In this document: positions 8,854 through 17,972 of the stretch, in pieces | Position numbering within the stretch: the first letter of the stretch is position 1 | Layout: each line of letters opens with the position of its first letter | NCBI RefSeq assembly: GCF_009930875.1 | Contig: NZ_CP025249.1 | Location: forward strand, 2,852,001-2,916,000 | DNA length: 64,000 nucleotides | Origin: Actinomyces sp. 432 | GTDB taxonomy: Bacteria; Actinomycetota; Actinomycetes; Actinomycetales; Actinomycetaceae | Direction: 5' to 3' | The notes under the pieces: generated by a model | Databases searched by the model: none | The model's input: the letters and a program-made list of their open reading frames with translations, nothing else | Told to the model about the DNA's origin: nothing | Program-made: the position numbers and the translations under genes

Positions 8854-10026
8854 CTAAAACCCGACCAGGAACCCGTCGTCGTCAACTACTACTCCCCCAG
8901 CGGCGGCCAGCAGTGCGGCGGCAACATCCTCAATGAGAACGCGTGCGGCAGCGCGTGCCTGCCGCACGCCGTCAGGCAGATCCTCGCGGTGAGCGTCGGC
9001 AGGGTCCAAGGGCGTCCACACGATCTGGTAGGCGATTACGCCGTCGCGCGACCACGCCTCACCCCGCACAGCCAGCGGCACCTCCTCCGCCGCCTGCACG
9101 CGAATCTCGATCCCACCCCACTCGGGGTGCGCGTGCGCCACCTCCGCGACTACGCCGTATCCGTCGCGCAGCTCCTCCACGGGTGCGCCCGCCGCCCGAG
9201 CCCGGGCCTCCTCCTCCGCCTGTTCGTGGCGACGACGCTCGGCCGCCTGCCAGGCCGCATCCAGCACATCCTCACCGATGGTCTCAGAGAGCCTTACCAG
9301 CTCCTCATGCGGTATGGCAGCAAGGCCGGTCGGGCCCGCCGTCGGCTCCGCATGCAGCAGCAGGCGAGCACCCGGAGCGATCGGGGCGGCCACGGAGACA
9401 GCGCCGTCTGGCGTGATCCACACCGGGGAGTACACGGTCAGCGTGGTGGACAGCTCGGGGTCGGGCACCACGAGCACAGGAACAGTACGGCCACCAGCTT
9501 CCTGCGGGTCGCCAGCCAGCCTCAGTCCTCCGGCCAGGCGGCGGGCCATAGCGCGCACGCGGGTCAGCGCAAGCAGTTCGGCGCCGGCGGGCTGAGCCAG
9601 CGGGAAGGCGTCCGTGAGCGGATCAATACCCGCCAAGGCGGCCGGCAACGCACCGTCCCGCTGAGGCGGGCAGTCCAGGACCATCACCTGGGCGACCCAC
9701 TCGGGCAGCTCCAGAACACCCCGCAAGTCGGCGTCGGTGTCCCACGGCCCCTGCAGCTCGGCGCCGGGAGCCACCTGCAGGCGGGAGGCGCCCACCCAGC
9801 CGGCGTTCTCGTCCAGGGACAGGGCCAGAGCCTCAACCTCATCGACGGTCACGTCATCGGCTAGCAGCAGGAGGTGCTGCGCATCGGCGCGCCCCACTGG
9901 GAAGGAACCGACCGTGGACAGGGCAGCACTGGGCAGGGTAGTGGCCAAGTCGGTGCCCGCGGCGTAGAAGTCCGGCAGCACCGGGACAGGCTGCTCCTGG
10001 TCGGCGGAGCGGTTCGGCTTACTCAT
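8854..10026 (-). CDS. Uncharacterised 390-residue acidic protein next to dcd
   Basis: I do not recognise the family. The protein is soluble, acidic and rich in Ala, Leu and Glu, with no signal peptide or membrane helix. Residues 240-290 contain a probable charged helix ([19 protein letters not shown]). The N-terminal half reads like alternating strands and helices. Its ATG overlaps the dcd stop codon (ATGA), so it is probably translationally coupled to dcd. No catalytic motif is visible. Confidence 0.65.
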   Translation of the reverse strand: MSKPNRSADQEQPVPVLPDFYAAGTDLATTLPSAALSTVGSFPVGRADAQHLLLLADDVTVDEVEALALSLDENAGWVGASRLQVAPGAELQGPWDTDADLRGVLELPEWVAQVMVLDCPPQRDGALPAALAGIDPLTDAFPLAQPAGAELLALTRVRAMARRLAGGLRLAGDPQEAGGRTVPVLVVPDPELSTTLTVYSPVWITPDGAVSVAAPIAPGARLLLHAEPTAGPTGLAAIPHEELVRLSETIGEDVLDAAWQAAERRRHEQAEEEARARAAGAPVEELRDGYGVVAEVAHAHPEWGGIEIRVQAAEEVPLAVRGEAWSRDGVIAYQIVWTPLDPADAHREDLPDGVRQARAAARVLIEDVAAALLAAAGGVVVDDDGFLVGF

Positions 10027-10655
10027 GCGCCCGGCCCCTCGGAGACGGGCGCGGCGGCTTCAGCCAAGGGGCCTGCGTCAGTGATGCGGATGCGGTGGAA
10101 TGACAGATGTGAGCGCGACGCCGTCGGGCCGCGCTGGCCCTGGTAGCGCGAGCCGGTGGCGCCCTGGCCGTAGGGGGCGGCGGCGGGCGAGGACAGCCGG
10201 AAGAAGCAAAGCTGCCCGACCTTCATACCGGGCCAGAGCTTGATGGGCATGGTGGCCGTGTTCGACAGCTCCAGGGTGACGTGGCCGGAGAAGCCGGGGT
10301 CGATGAAGCCGGCGGTGGAGTGGGTCAGCAGGCCCAGGCGCCCGAGGCTGGACTTGCCCTCCAGGCGGGCGGCGATGTCATCGGGAAGGGTGACGCGCTC
10401 GTAGGAGGACCCCAGGACGAACTCACCGGGATGCAGCACGAGCGGCTCGTCGGGACCCACGTCGACCAGGTGAGTGAGCCGGTCCTGCTCGACGGCGGGA
10501 TCGATCACCGGGTAGCGGTGGTTGTCGAACAGGCGGAACCAGCGGTCCAGGCGCACATCAATAGAGGCGGGCTGGATCATCTCCGGGTCATAAGGCTCGA
10601 GGCCGACGTGACCGGATTCGAGTTCTGCGCGGATGTCACGGTCGGAAAGCAGCAC
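10023..10655 (-). CDS. dcd: dCTP deaminase
   Basis: This enzyme deaminates dCTP to dUTP for dTTP synthesis, and in some actinobacteria it is bifunctional, giving dUMP directly. Diagnostic segments are [10 protein letters not shown] at the start, [16 protein letters not shown], the core [16 protein letters not shown] with the catalytic Glu in [16 protein letters not shown], and [14 protein letters not shown] at the end. I set the start at GTG 10655 because family members begin MLLSDRDI. A CACAAT hexamer lies 7 nt upstream. The length of 210 residues is slightly above usual because of a C-terminal tail. Confidence 0.95.
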   Translation of the reverse strand: MLLSDRDIRAELESGHVGLEPYDPEMIQPASIDVRLDRWFRLFDNHRYPVIDPAVEQDRLTHLVDVGPDEPLVLHPGEFVLGSSYERVTLPDDIAARLEGKSSLGRLGLLTHSTAGFIDPGFSGHVTLELSNTATMPIKLWPGMKVGQLCFFRLSSPAAAPYGQGATGSRYQGQRGPTASRSHLSFHRIRITDAGPLAEAAAPVSEGPGA

Positions 10656-10715
10656 GCCCCCGATTGTGCCAGGTTGCCGGCGCCCCGGCACCCGGCTCGG
10701 GGCGCCGCGGCCGAC

Positions 10716-11330
10716 TCAGTTGCTCAGCGGCACGCCTTTAGCGTCGACGCCCCACGGCTGGGCGCCGGGCGTGGCAGTGAGGATGATGATGCCCTCAACC
10801 AGTCCCCAGATCCCCGATACCACAGCAAGCAAGCCAAACGACAGCAGCGTGATCAGCAGCTGGGCGATCGCCTTGCCGTTGTAGCCCAGGTAGAAGTTGT
10901 GGACGCCGAAGCCGCCGAGGAAGATTCCCAGCAGGCCCGCAGCAACCTTGGACTTCTGGTTGTACATGGCGTAGGGCTGGCCGTACGCCGCGGCCGGCGC
11001 CTGGTAGGCAGGCTGCTGGTAGCCCTGCTGGTACCCGGCCTGCTGGTAGGCGGGATCTTGGTACCCCTGCTGGTAACCGGCGTTCTGGTAGCCGGCCTGC
11101 TGCGCCTGATCGTATCCAGGCGGGTAGCTACCGCTCGCGTAGGCCTGCTGCCCCTGGTAGGTGTCTAGTTGCTGATAGGGATTGGCCGTCGCAGCGTCGG
11201 AGGAAGCGGCATGGTCCTGCGATACCTGGGACTCCGGCTGATAGCTGCCGCCGGAGGCGTCCTGCGTGTTCGCCCCGTCGGAGCCGTCAGTGTTCTGCGG
11301 TTCGGGCGGGCTGAAGGGCGAGAAACTCAT
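10716..11330 (-). CDS. TM2-domain membrane protein with a Tyr/Gln-rich N-terminal region
   Basis: The first 125 residues are low complexity, with GYQQGYQ-type repeats that are probably disordered. They are followed by the TM2 domain: a KSKVAAGLLGIFLGGFGVH helix, the NFYLGYNGKA turn, then LLITLLSFGLLAVVSGIWGLVEGIIIL. TM2 domains are two-helix hairpins found in many actinobacterial surface and signalling proteins, and their molecular role is largely unknown. The gene is monocistronic by position and divergent from the tRNA-Gly. Confidence 0.85.
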   Translation of the reverse strand: MSFSPFSPPEPQNTDGSDGANTQDASGGSYQPESQVSQDHAASSDAATANPYQQLDTYQGQQAYASGSYPPGYDQAQQAGYQNAGYQQGYQDPAYQQAGYQQGYQQPAYQAPAAAYGQPYAMYNQKSKVAAGLLGIFLGGFGVHNFYLGYNGKAIAQLLITLLSFGLLAVVSGIWGLVEGIIILTATPGAQPWGVDAKGVPLSN

Positions 11331-11531
11331 ATGCTCACTCTGGCAGATCGGGGCGCGGCCACGCAGCCCGTCTCATGGGTCGTTCTCCCCACGCGAGGAA
11401 TCTCACGCCCGTTGCAGCGACTTGGGTCACGCTGCCGCGGAGCACCGGCCGACCCGCCTGTTTGTGCCGGTGCGCACCAGCCCCCGCGGGCGCCCGCAGC
11501 CACCGGCGGGACCCACCTCTGCCGGGGCGCG

Positions 11532-11559
11532 TTGCAACGCGCCCACCACGTGGTAACCT
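11532..11559 (+). promoter_or_regulatory. Promoter of tRNA-Gly (TTGCAA-N16-TAACCT)
   Basis: A -35-like TTGCAA (11532-11537) and a -10-like TAACCT (11554-11559) are separated by 16 bp, ending 30 nt before the mature tRNA start. A CCACGTGG palindrome lies in the spacer. Confidence 0.5.
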
Positions 11560-11589
11560 GTGCCCGCACCTCATCCAGATATGAGGCGC

Positions 11590-11663
11590 GCGGGTGTAGT
11601 TCAATGGTAGAACTTCAGCTTCCCAAGCTGACAGCGCGGGTTCGATTCCCGTCACCCGCTCCA
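11590..11663 (+). tRNA. tRNA-Gly (anticodon CCC)
   Basis: The acceptor arms GCGGGTG and CACCCGC pair fully. The D-arm is TAGTTCAATGGTAGA, the anticodon stem TCAGC/GCTGA encloses the loop TTCCCAA, and the T-loop is GTTCGATTC. The discriminator base T is followed by an encoded CCA. The anticodon CCC reads GGG codons. Confidence 0.97.
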
Positions 11664-11695
11664 CCGATGGCCCGCGGATTCCTGAACCGCGTCCC

Positions 11696-12538
11696 TCACC
11701 ACAGCCCGGCGACGGCGCGCACCACCAGCCAAGTGACTCCGGCGTCGACCAGCACCCAGGTCAGCCACCAGAATCCTGCAGGTAGCGGGGTCAGCGCGGC
11801 CAGCGTACGGTGATCGGCACCGCCGTCGCGCGAGCGGGCGACGGCACCGAGAGACTCCCACGCCCCGGCGAGCAGCAGCAGTCCAACGCCGACCACCACA
11901 CCTGCGCGCACAGGCACGGCCACGGCGGTGTCACCCCACCACCACAGGACCGCCACCACCGCGGCGCTAAACGTCACCAGTGCTGCGGTGCGCACGGACC
12001 GGCTCATCACCAGCAGCGCGACCAGCACCACCAGCGCCGCCGCCAGCACCGTGCCCGCCCAGCCTGACAGGGCGGCGAGCACTGCGCCCGCGCCGATGAC
12101 CGCCGGCATCGGGTAGCCGGCCCAGGCCGTGATGCAGCGGCCGGGCCCGCGGCTGCGGCCGGAGGTGACCGCCCGCCCGGACAGGTCGCCCGCGATGACG
12201 AAGCCGTGGAAGCGGCGTCCAACCAGCATGCCGATAGCGGCGTGTCCGGCCTCGTGTACGAGCGTTGTCAACGCGCGGGACCAGCGCCGCACTCCCGGCA
12301 GCGCCCAGGCCAGGACCAGCACTACGGCAGCCGGCCAGAGCAGACGCGGGTCGGGCGCCGGGGAGGCGGCCATGCGTGAAAGCACCTCCTCCCAGAGCGT
12401 GCCGGCTCCCGGGAGAGCCACAGCTGCTACCGGCACGTCCGCCGCCGCCCATCCGGAGGTCGAACGCACCCCGGCGGGCAGGGCGGCACTGATTGTGGGC
12501 GCGCTAGTCACGATCACCCGCCGCAGTCTGCCAGGCAC
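11696..12538 (-). CDS. M50-type membrane metallopeptidase (site-2-protease-like)
   Basis: The product is a polytopic membrane protein of 280 residues with the zinc motif HEAGH in TTLVHEAGHAAIGMLVGRR (near residue 95) and several hydrophobic helices at about 65-90, 130-200 and 205-225. This matches the actinobacterial M50B-like peptidases, predicted intramembrane proteases without a known substrate. The first 55 residues are Ala/Pro-rich and the start could lie further in. The gene is divergent from the Nudix gene across an inverted-repeat element. Confidence 0.8.
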   Translation of the reverse strand: MPGRLRRVIVTSAPTISAALPAGVRSTSGWAAADVPVAAVALPGAGTLWEEVLSRMAASPAPDPRLLWPAAVVLVLAWALPGVRRWSRALTTLVHEAGHAAIGMLVGRRFHGFVIAGDLSGRAVTSGRSRGPGRCITAWAGYPMPAVIGAGAVLAALSGWAGTVLAAALVVLVALLVMSRSVRTAALVTFSAAVVAVLWWWGDTAVAVPVRAGVVVGVGLLLLAGAWESLGAVARSRDGGADHRTLAALTPLPAGFWWLTWVLVDAGVTWLVVRAVAGLW

Positions 12539-12601
12539 TTCTGTGCGGGTGTTGTCGATGCGCAGCCTGGACCGGTGCTCCTGCCCTTAATCGGGCGAAC
12601 A

Positions 12602-12725
12602 CTGTCACAGAATGCACCACTTTATGACCGGAGCGCTCCCTGTAACATCGCCGGGCCGCATGACTACGCGGATTTGAAGATGGGCCAACCGCCGGGTGGG
12701 TTGAAAGTGGTGCATTTCATGACAG
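12602..12725. repeat. Inverted-repeat element 1 (22-bp arms)
   Basis: The arms at 12602-12623 and 12704-12725 are inverted and match at 19 of 22 positions. The right arm begins AAAGTGGTGCATT and ends TGACAG. The arms recur at 20493-20626 with an unrelated interior of similar size. The element fills most of the divergent spacer between the M50 peptidase and the Nudix gene. Confidence 0.75.
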
Positions 12726-12760
12726 CTGTGCGCACCCGGCCGGTCTAGGCGCGCGTGGCC

Positions 12761-12766
12761 TAGGGT
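12761..12766 (+). promoter_or_regulatory. -10 hexamer TAGGGT, leaderless start of the Nudix gene
   Basis: TAGGGT ends 6 nt before ATG 12773 and no Shine-Dalgarno sequence is seen. Confidence 0.5.
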
Positions 12767-12772
12767 CGGTCC

Positions 12773-13453
12773 ATGCTCGAAACGCGTCGCGCCCGCCCCG
12801 GCCGCCTGGTGGTGGCGGCCGCCGTTCTGGACCGACTGCCGAACGCGGCTAAGACGGATGCAGACCGCGCATCGACCGCGTTCTCACCCGCAACGGCCCC
12901 GCAGTCAGCCGCAACACCTGACCTCAGCCCCACGCACGCTGCGCCAAGAACGCTGCTGTGCGCGGCCCGCTCCTACCCGGCCGAGCACGCCGGCCAGTAC
13001 GAGTTTCCCGGTGGGAAGGTCGAGCCGGGCGAAACACCGACGGCCGCGTTGATGCGGGAACTGGCGGAGGAGCTCAACCTGCGCGTGCGCCTGGGCGCCG
13101 AGGTGCTCCCCTCACCCGACCTGGCGGTTCCGCCGACGCGAGCAGTAATGCCCCCGGGCGCTCCTCCCGGGGGCAACCGCTGCTCCGACCGCGTTGCCAA
13201 CGGGCACGTACAGACCGGCGCCGAAGCCGCTGTCGCCGCCTTCCCCGGTGACGACCGCCCGGCCTGGCCGGCGATGCACGGCTACCGCATGCGCGTGTGG
13301 CTCGCCGAACCCGTCGGGACACCGCCCCACCTCGGCGATGCGCACGCCGCGCTGAGGTGGGTCCCCTTGGACGAGGTCGGAGCCCTGCCCTGGCTACCCG
13401 CCGACCGACCGATCCTGGAGGCAATCCGCTGCCTACTCGCGCACACGCGCTGA
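12773..13453 (+). CDS. Nudix hydrolase, MutT/8-oxo-dGTP diphosphatase-like
   Basis: The Nudix box GKVEPGETPTAALMRELAEEL is at residues about 82-102, preceded by QYEFPGG as in MutT, so hydrolysis of oxidised nucleoside triphosphates is the likely role. Relative to the usual 130-150 residues, this 226-residue protein has an insertion between residues 25 and 60 and another between 125 and 155, both low-complexity loops. The C-terminal WVPLDEVGALPWLPADRP is typical of MutT. The frame is continuous. Confidence 0.88.
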   Translation: MLETRRARPGRLVVAAAVLDRLPNAAKTDADRASTAFSPATAPQSAATPDLSPTHAAPRTLLCAARSYPAEHAGQYEFPGGKVEPGETPTAALMRELAEELNLRVRLGAEVLPSPDLAVPPTRAVMPPGAPPGGNRCSDRVANGHVQTGAEAAVAAFPGDDRPAWPAMHGYRMRVWLAEPVGTPPHLGDAHAALRWVPLDEVGALPWLPADRPILEAIRCLLAHTR

Positions 13454-13525
13454 CTGCTCAGTGTCAGGACGCTCCGCCCGAATTCGCTGTTCCCGGAGCG
13501 GCCTGACTCAGGCATCGAGCCACTT

Positions 13526-13567
13526 CTACCGATCTCGGCACGTAACTGCTACCGACCTCGGCGGTAT
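13526..13567. repeat. 23-bp tandem repeat locus A (two units)
   Basis: Unit 1 is at 13526-13548 and unit 2, shorter, starts at 13549. Both carry CTACCGANCTCGGC with the CCGANNTCGG dyad. Locus A lies between the Nudix and TetR genes; the family also occurs near 28.9, 39.7 and 52.9 kb. Confidence 0.8.
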
Positions 13568-13614
13568 GGGGGTCCACTTGCTGACACTTCTCGCCGCTCC
13601 GTCACCTTAAGGGT

Positions 13615-13620
13615 TAGGGT
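13615..13620 (+). promoter_or_regulatory. -10 hexamer TAGGGT, leaderless start of the TetR gene
   Basis: TAGGGT ends 6 nt before ATG 13627. There is no ribosome-binding site. Confidence 0.5.
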
Positions 13621-13626
13621 GTCCTC

Positions 13627-14298
13627 ATGCCGAAGATCTTGGGTAGTTCCCTCGCCGAGCACCGCGAGCGCACCCGCCGCGCCCTGTTCGATGCACTGTC
13701 CGATCTGCTGAGCCAGCGTCCCTTCGACAAGATCACCCTGTCCGACGTCGCAGCCCGGGCGGGCGTGGGCCGCACCGCCGTATACAACCACTTCACGGAC
13801 AAGGAAGACCTCCTCCTGGCCTTCATGGAGTACGAGACGGGCCGCTACGCCAAGGAGCTGACCCGCATCCTCGCCGACGTCGCCGACCCCATCGACCGCC
13901 TGCGCATCTACGTACGCCAGCAGGCCCTCATCAAGCGCCACTACCACTTCCCCTCCGGCGGCCCGCTGGCCAGCTCCGTTTCCCGCGACACCGCCGGCCG
14001 CCTGCACGCCCACGCCGGGCACATGGCACGAATGCTGACCCGCATACTCACCGACGCCATGGACGCCGGCGCCATCCCCCGCCAGGACCCGGCCCTGCTG
14101 ATCCCACTGATCCACGCCTGCGTGCTCGGGGGGCGGCCCGCGCCCGCCGAGCCGCACGCCCGCGCCGCCTACCTGGAGTCCCTGGACGTGTTCGTACTGC
14201 GCGCCGTGGGGGCGTCGGCACCGGACCATGCCATCCCCAACGTGCCGCCTACGCAGGCGACGGAGCCGACGGCGCCCCCGGCTCGCGCCGTAGGGTAG
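13627..14298 (+). CDS. TetR/AcrR-family transcriptional regulator
   Basis: The N-terminal helix-turn-helix is typical: RTRRALFDALSDLLSQRPFD, then KITLSDVAARAGVGRTAVYNHFTDKEDLL at residues about 37-65. The rest is the helical ligand/dimer domain, ending in a Pro/Ala-rich tail. It is probably a dimeric, ligand-responsive repressor of unknown target. The immediate neighbours (Nudix upstream, TPR gene convergent) do not suggest an efflux target. Confidence 0.9.
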   Translation: MPKILGSSLAEHRERTRRALFDALSDLLSQRPFDKITLSDVAARAGVGRTAVYNHFTDKEDLLLAFMEYETGRYAKELTRILADVADPIDRLRIYVRQQALIKRHYHFPSGGPLASSVSRDTAGRLHAHAGHMARMLTRILTDAMDAGAIPRQDPALLIPLIHACVLGGRPAPAEPHARAAYLESLDVFVLRAVGASAPDHAIPNVPPTQATEPTAPPARAVG

Positions 14299-14359
14299 CC
14301 GCCCCTAACCACCCACTGCCGCCCGTACTTGCGCTTGCTCGCACTGCAAACAAGACGTA

Positions 14360-15319
14360 CTACCAGCGCCGCCCGTCACCGCCGCTAAGGCCGGAGTGAC
14401 CGGTGGAGTTGGCCTCTCCATTGCGCTCCTCCAGTTCCCGGCGCCGAGAATCGCCGGGACTGGGCGACGGGCTCGACGGCGGCGTGGCCTGCTGGCTGGA
14501 CTGCCCAGTGCCGGTCGGCTCGGGAGTGGGAGTACCCGTCGAGCCTCCCGAAGGCGTCGACTCGCCGCTCGCGGACGCAGTGGCCGTGGAGCTGGGATCT
14601 GACTGGGCGCTGGGGTCCGGCTCGGACGCAGGATCGGGCGGAGGCGGCACTTCGCACTGGCCCGCGGCTTGCATCGCCGCATCCCACTGTGCCTCCGCAG
14701 TGGCCGAGTCGCCCCCGTCCTGGGCTACGTCCGCGAGGGATGCGTGGGCGGTGTAAAGATTCACGCGCACCAGGCACTCAGGCGCCTGCGGATCAAGGAC
14801 CGTCACCGTGTTCCCCGCTTCGTCCTTCACCTGTACGGTGCCGACGGCGGGCGCGGTCACCAGCGCCTCCTCCAGCTCGCCCACCGCGGCATCCAGCCGG
14901 TCATCCAGTAGCTGGGCGGTACCCAAGTTGTAGTGGACGCGCCACTGCTCCAGCCAGGGGTTCAGGCGCGCCACCGCACCGTAGCGGTCCACCGCGGCGG
15001 CGTAGTTCCCGGAGACGGCGGCATGGTTGGCGGCGAAGGTCAGACCGGATACCACCAGCATCCACACCGCGACCACCGCGGCGATGACAGCCGGCACCCC
15101 CTGCCAGGCCAGCAGCCGCCGCCGACGCGCCAGCCGGGCACGTCGGTGCTGGGGCGACTCCGCCTCGGGCCCGGTGGTGTCGGCTATGCCGGCACGCACG
15201 GCGTAATCGTGGGCCTCGGCAGTACTACGGGCCCCGGGGCGGTAGGCGTCATTCTCGCCGGGAAGCCCGGCGGAGCCCGCCTGCGGGTCTTGGGGACCGG
15301 CTGCGCCGGAGTAGGTCAT
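14360..15319 (-). CDS. Tetratricopeptide-repeat membrane protein of the MoxR/VWA operon
   Basis: This is the last gene of a six-gene operon. Residues about 70-90 form a membrane helix (AVIAAVVAVWMLVVSG). Next comes a TPR-like region (HAAVSGNYAAAVDRYGAVARLNP, then HYNLGTAQLLDDRLDAAVGELEEAL), and a Ser/Pro/Thr-rich tail. I chose ATG 15319 because GGAGGA precedes it and it overlaps the upstream stop (ATGA). TPR proteins in this position resemble BatC/BatE of Bat-type loci. They are thought to scaffold the VWA partners at the membrane. Confidence 0.75.
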   Translation of the reverse strand: MTYSGAAGPQDPQAGSAGLPGENDAYRPGARSTAEAHDYAVRAGIADTTGPEAESPQHRRARLARRRRLLAWQGVPAVIAAVVAVWMLVVSGLTFAANHAAVSGNYAAAVDRYGAVARLNPWLEQWRVHYNLGTAQLLDDRLDAAVGELEEALVTAPAVGTVQVKDEAGNTVTVLDPQAPECLVRVNLYTAHASLADVAQDGGDSATAEAQWDAAMQAAGQCEVPPPPDPASEPDPSAQSDPSSTATASASGESTPSGGSTGTPTPEPTGTGQSSQQATPPSSPSPSPGDSRRRELEERNGEANSTGHSGLSGGDGRRW

Positions 15320-16401
15320 CGGGGTCCTCCTGCCTGCGCCCCCGGGCGGCCACCGACGGCGGGGAGCGTCAGTCTTTGCACGGCGCGGTCGGCGCGTATC
15401 AGCGCCACTCCCTCCCACACCAGTAGGACGGCGGCTACCAGCCCGAGTGGCCAGATGACGTAGTGGCTGTAGCGCTTGCGCTCCCGCCCGTCCGACAACA
15501 CCTGCTCCACGTCCTGGTCGGTGAAGGCCTCACCGGGGTCGTCACCGGTGCCCGTGCGCTGGAGGTAGGTGACGCCCAGGGCGTCGGCCACCGCCTGCAG
15601 CTCGGCGGTATCAGGCACGGAAACCGCGGGCTCGCCGGTGCTTGGATCGGTGATGTAGTCGGCGTCGGGGTCGTCCGAACCGCCGAAGGCGCGCATGCGT
15701 CCACCGCCCTCAGTGCCGTAGCCGAGCACCGCGCCGCCGTCCACGACTTCCCCCAACTGCTGCCAGCTGACCCCGGCGGCGTCGGCCGTGCCCGCGCCGC
15801 GGCCGTCATCGGTCGCCTCGCCGTCGGAGAGGATGAACACCAGGCGGGCGTTCTCGGGGGCGGACTCGGCGGCGCCGGTCAGGGTCTGAGACAGCAGCGG
15901 CAGCGCGCGCTCAAGGGAGGATCCCTCGGAGCGGTTGGTGACCTCCTGCTGCAAGGAGCCGATCCAGGAGGTGACCGCGTCAATGTCACTCGTCAAGGGC
16001 AGTTCCCGGGCGGCAGTGGAGTCCAGGGCGATGATGCTGAAGCGGGCATCGGGGTAGGCGTCACGAATGGTGGTCAGGTCGGCGCGCACCCCGTCCAGGC
16101 GGGTGCCACCCCCGGCCTCGGGCCCGCCCGCCCAGTCCTCCGCCGCCATCGATCCGGTGCGGTCCACCACCAGGTAGACCTCAACATTGGAGACGGCCAC
16201 CGCCTCGGTCACCGGCACACTGGGTCCCGCCAGGATCAGTACGACGGCGGCGCCCAGCGCCACCCGCCGCCACCAGGTCGAGCGCGCGCCAGGGTCGGCA
16301 CCGCTGCGCAGCAGCCAACGTGCGGAGGCGGCCAGCACTGCGGCCACAGCAACGGCAGCCAGCAGGGTGAGCGGCCAGCCGAACAGGGGCACCAGTCTCA
16401 T
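15316..16401 (-). CDS. VWA-domain membrane protein (BatA/BatB-like)
   Basis: Two N-terminal membrane helices (about 8-30 and 45-62) precede a von Willebrand factor A domain. Its metal site DRTGSM (near residue 80) and a second element LSDGEATDD (near 190) are visible. A final helix, YVIWPLGLVAAVLLVWEGVALI, anchors the C-terminus. It overlaps its neighbours by ATGA on both sides, so coupling is likely. The MIDAS is DxTGS rather than DxSGS, which still binds metal in other VWA proteins. Confidence 0.85.
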   Translation of the reverse strand: MRLVPLFGWPLTLLAAVAVAAVLAASARWLLRSGADPGARSTWWRRVALGAAVVLILAGPSVPVTEAVAVSNVEVYLVVDRTGSMAAEDWAGGPEAGGGTRLDGVRADLTTIRDAYPDARFSIIALDSTAARELPLTSDIDAVTSWIGSLQQEVTNRSEGSSLERALPLLSQTLTGAAESAPENARLVFILSDGEATDDGRGAGTADAAGVSWQQLGEVVDGGAVLGYGTEGGGRMRAFGGSDDPDADYITDPSTGEPAVSVPDTAELQAVADALGVTYLQRTGTGDDPGEAFTDQDVEQVLSDGRERKRYSHYVIWPLGLVAAVLLVWEGVALIRADRAVQRLTLPAVGGRPGAQAGGPR

Positions 16402-17456
16402 GCGCGCCTCCAGGCGGATACCGCCAGGAATCCCAGGACGAACACGGCAAGAACCGCCGCGGCCTGCTCGGGCACATCCGTCACGCGCACCTGGGTGTTG
16501 GTATCGAGCTCGTCCACCTGATCGGCCTCCAGCTCCCGGACGATCTGGCCGGCCGTGTCGGCGTCGTCCACCTCGTAGAAGAGTCCGTCGTGGGCGGTGG
16601 TGATCTCGCGCAGGTCCTCGCGGGCCGCATCCACATCCTTGCCGGAGACGTCAGGGTCGGCCAGCTCCGGGTCCGCTCCGAACAGGGAGAACAGGCGGAT
16701 GGACTCCTCCTGGGCGAGGTCGGCGGCCTGGGACACGGAGTAGATCTGCTCGTGGAAGGGGTCGAGTATCTGGTTGTCGGTCGCCAGGATGATGGAGCGG
16801 GAGCGGTCGGCTACCGGATTGTCAAAGGCGAGGGTGCAGGAGGCGAGCCCGTCCCCGGCCAGGGAGGACCCGGTGACCTCCTCGGCGAGGGTCCCGGAGA
16901 AGGTCTGGTAGTAGCGTTCCAGCGCGGGATTGCCCCGATAGGGCAGGAAGTCGAGGACGTCGGCGATCTCGTTGAACTGATCCTGCAGCAGCTCGTAGTC
17001 GTCGGTCAGCGGCACGATCGTCTGCGCGGTGGAGTTCCAGGCGACCAGCGCCACCCGCTCGCCCTCGAAGGTGTCCAGCAGCTTGGCGAAGGTATCCAGG
17101 ATCTTGGAGTCAGTGGTCACCATGGAGGTGGAGACGTCCAGGCACAGCACGATGTCCCGGCTGGCCAGGGACTCATTGCGCACGGTGCGCTCGATGGGGC
17201 GCCCGGCCATGGCGGCGGCCGCGCACAGGGCGACGACGAGCGCCGCTCCCAGGAGCGCGTGCAGCATACGGCGCCGGGCCAGTCGCTCCCGCAGCATGGG
17301 ACTGCTCAGCAGGGAGGCGGAGTTCGCCACCCGGCGCGCCGCTTCCCCGTGGCGGCGCCGGGAACCGTCCCCGAGGCCGCCCGTGGCCGCCGCCGCTGCC
17401 ACGGCCACGGCCACGGCGGTTAGGATGACGACCCAGACGAGCCAGGGCATCACCAT
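16398..17456 (-). CDS. VWA-domain membrane protein (BatA-like)
   Basis: The first 25 residues are a helix (MVMPWLVWVVILTAVAVAVA). Another helix lies at about 63-82, then the VWA domain with a complete DVSTSM MIDAS, and a C-terminal helix (AAAVLAVFVLGFLAVSAW). GGAGGT stands 9 nt before ATG 17456. A second in-frame ATG at 17450 is an alternative. The gene overlaps the preceding stop. Together with the next VWA gene it probably forms a membrane complex served by the MoxR ATPase. Confidence 0.85.
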   Translation of the reverse strand: MVMPWLVWVVILTAVAVAVAAAAATGGLGDGSRRRHGEAARRVANSASLLSSPMLRERLARRRMLHALLGAALVVALCAAAAMAGRPIERTVRNESLASRDIVLCLDVSTSMVTTDSKILDTFAKLLDTFEGERVALVAWNSTAQTIVPLTDDYELLQDQFNEIADVLDFLPYRGNPALERYYQTFSGTLAEEVTGSSLAGDGLASCTLAFDNPVADRSRSIILATDNQILDPFHEQIYSVSQAADLAQEESIRLFSLFGADPELADPDVSGKDVDAAREDLREITTAHDGLFYEVDDADTAGQIVRELEADQVDELDTNTQVRVTDVPEQAAAVLAVFVLGFLAVSAWRRA

Positions 17457-17971
17457 CGGTTGACCACCTCCCGGGCCCGCGCAATAGCGGCATCTGCGGC
17501 GGCGTCGGGGTCGCGGTCGAAGGAGGGCTGCTCCCACACGGCCAGCAGCTCACCCACGTGCCCGAGCGGGTTGGTGTCCAGGGGGCGGCGGCTGGCGCGC
17601 ACCCGACGCAGCCGCTCCGTGATGGAGCGGGGGCCGGCGGTGTCCGCCATGTCCAGGATCTCCAGGACAGTGGCGGAGACAATGTCCTCGCCGCTGCGGG
17701 CAGTCGCAAAGCCCCGCAGCGTGCCGGCCAGTTCCAGGTGCAGGCCGCGCAGGTCCAGCTCGTTGCGCTGATAGCGGGCGGCGGCCTCATCCACCCGGCG
17801 GGCCCACTGGCTGCGTTCCGAGGCCGCCATGGGGATATCGCCGACCGACAGGGCCGTGTCGCGGCGGGTGACTAGGAAGGCGCGCAGGATGAAGGCGGCT
17901 GCCGCGATCAGGGCGACCACGCCGATCAGTGGCATCCACAGGGGCATCAGTACCGGTGGGTTGACGACCAT
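17450..17971 (-). CDS. Small membrane protein of the MoxR/VWA operon (DUF4381-like)
   Basis: The 173-residue protein has one N-terminal helix (MPLWMPLIGVVALIAAAAFILRAF) and a helical cytosolic part (ARRVDEAAARYQRNELDLRGLHLELA). Its position between DUF58 and the first VWA gene, plus its size, matches the DUF4381-type component of MoxR loci. The ATG at 17971 follows the DUF58 stop by one base, and a frame extension further upstream is not supported. Its molecular role is unknown. Confidence 0.75.
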   Translation of the reverse strand: MVVNPPVLMPLWMPLIGVVALIAAAAFILRAFLVTRRDTALSVGDIPMAASERSQWARRVDEAAARYQRNELDLRGLHLELAGTLRGFATARSGEDIVSATVLEILDMADTAGPRSITERLRRVRASRRPLDTNPLGHVGELLAVWEQPSFDRDPDAAADAAIARAREVVNRW

Positions 17972-17972
17972 C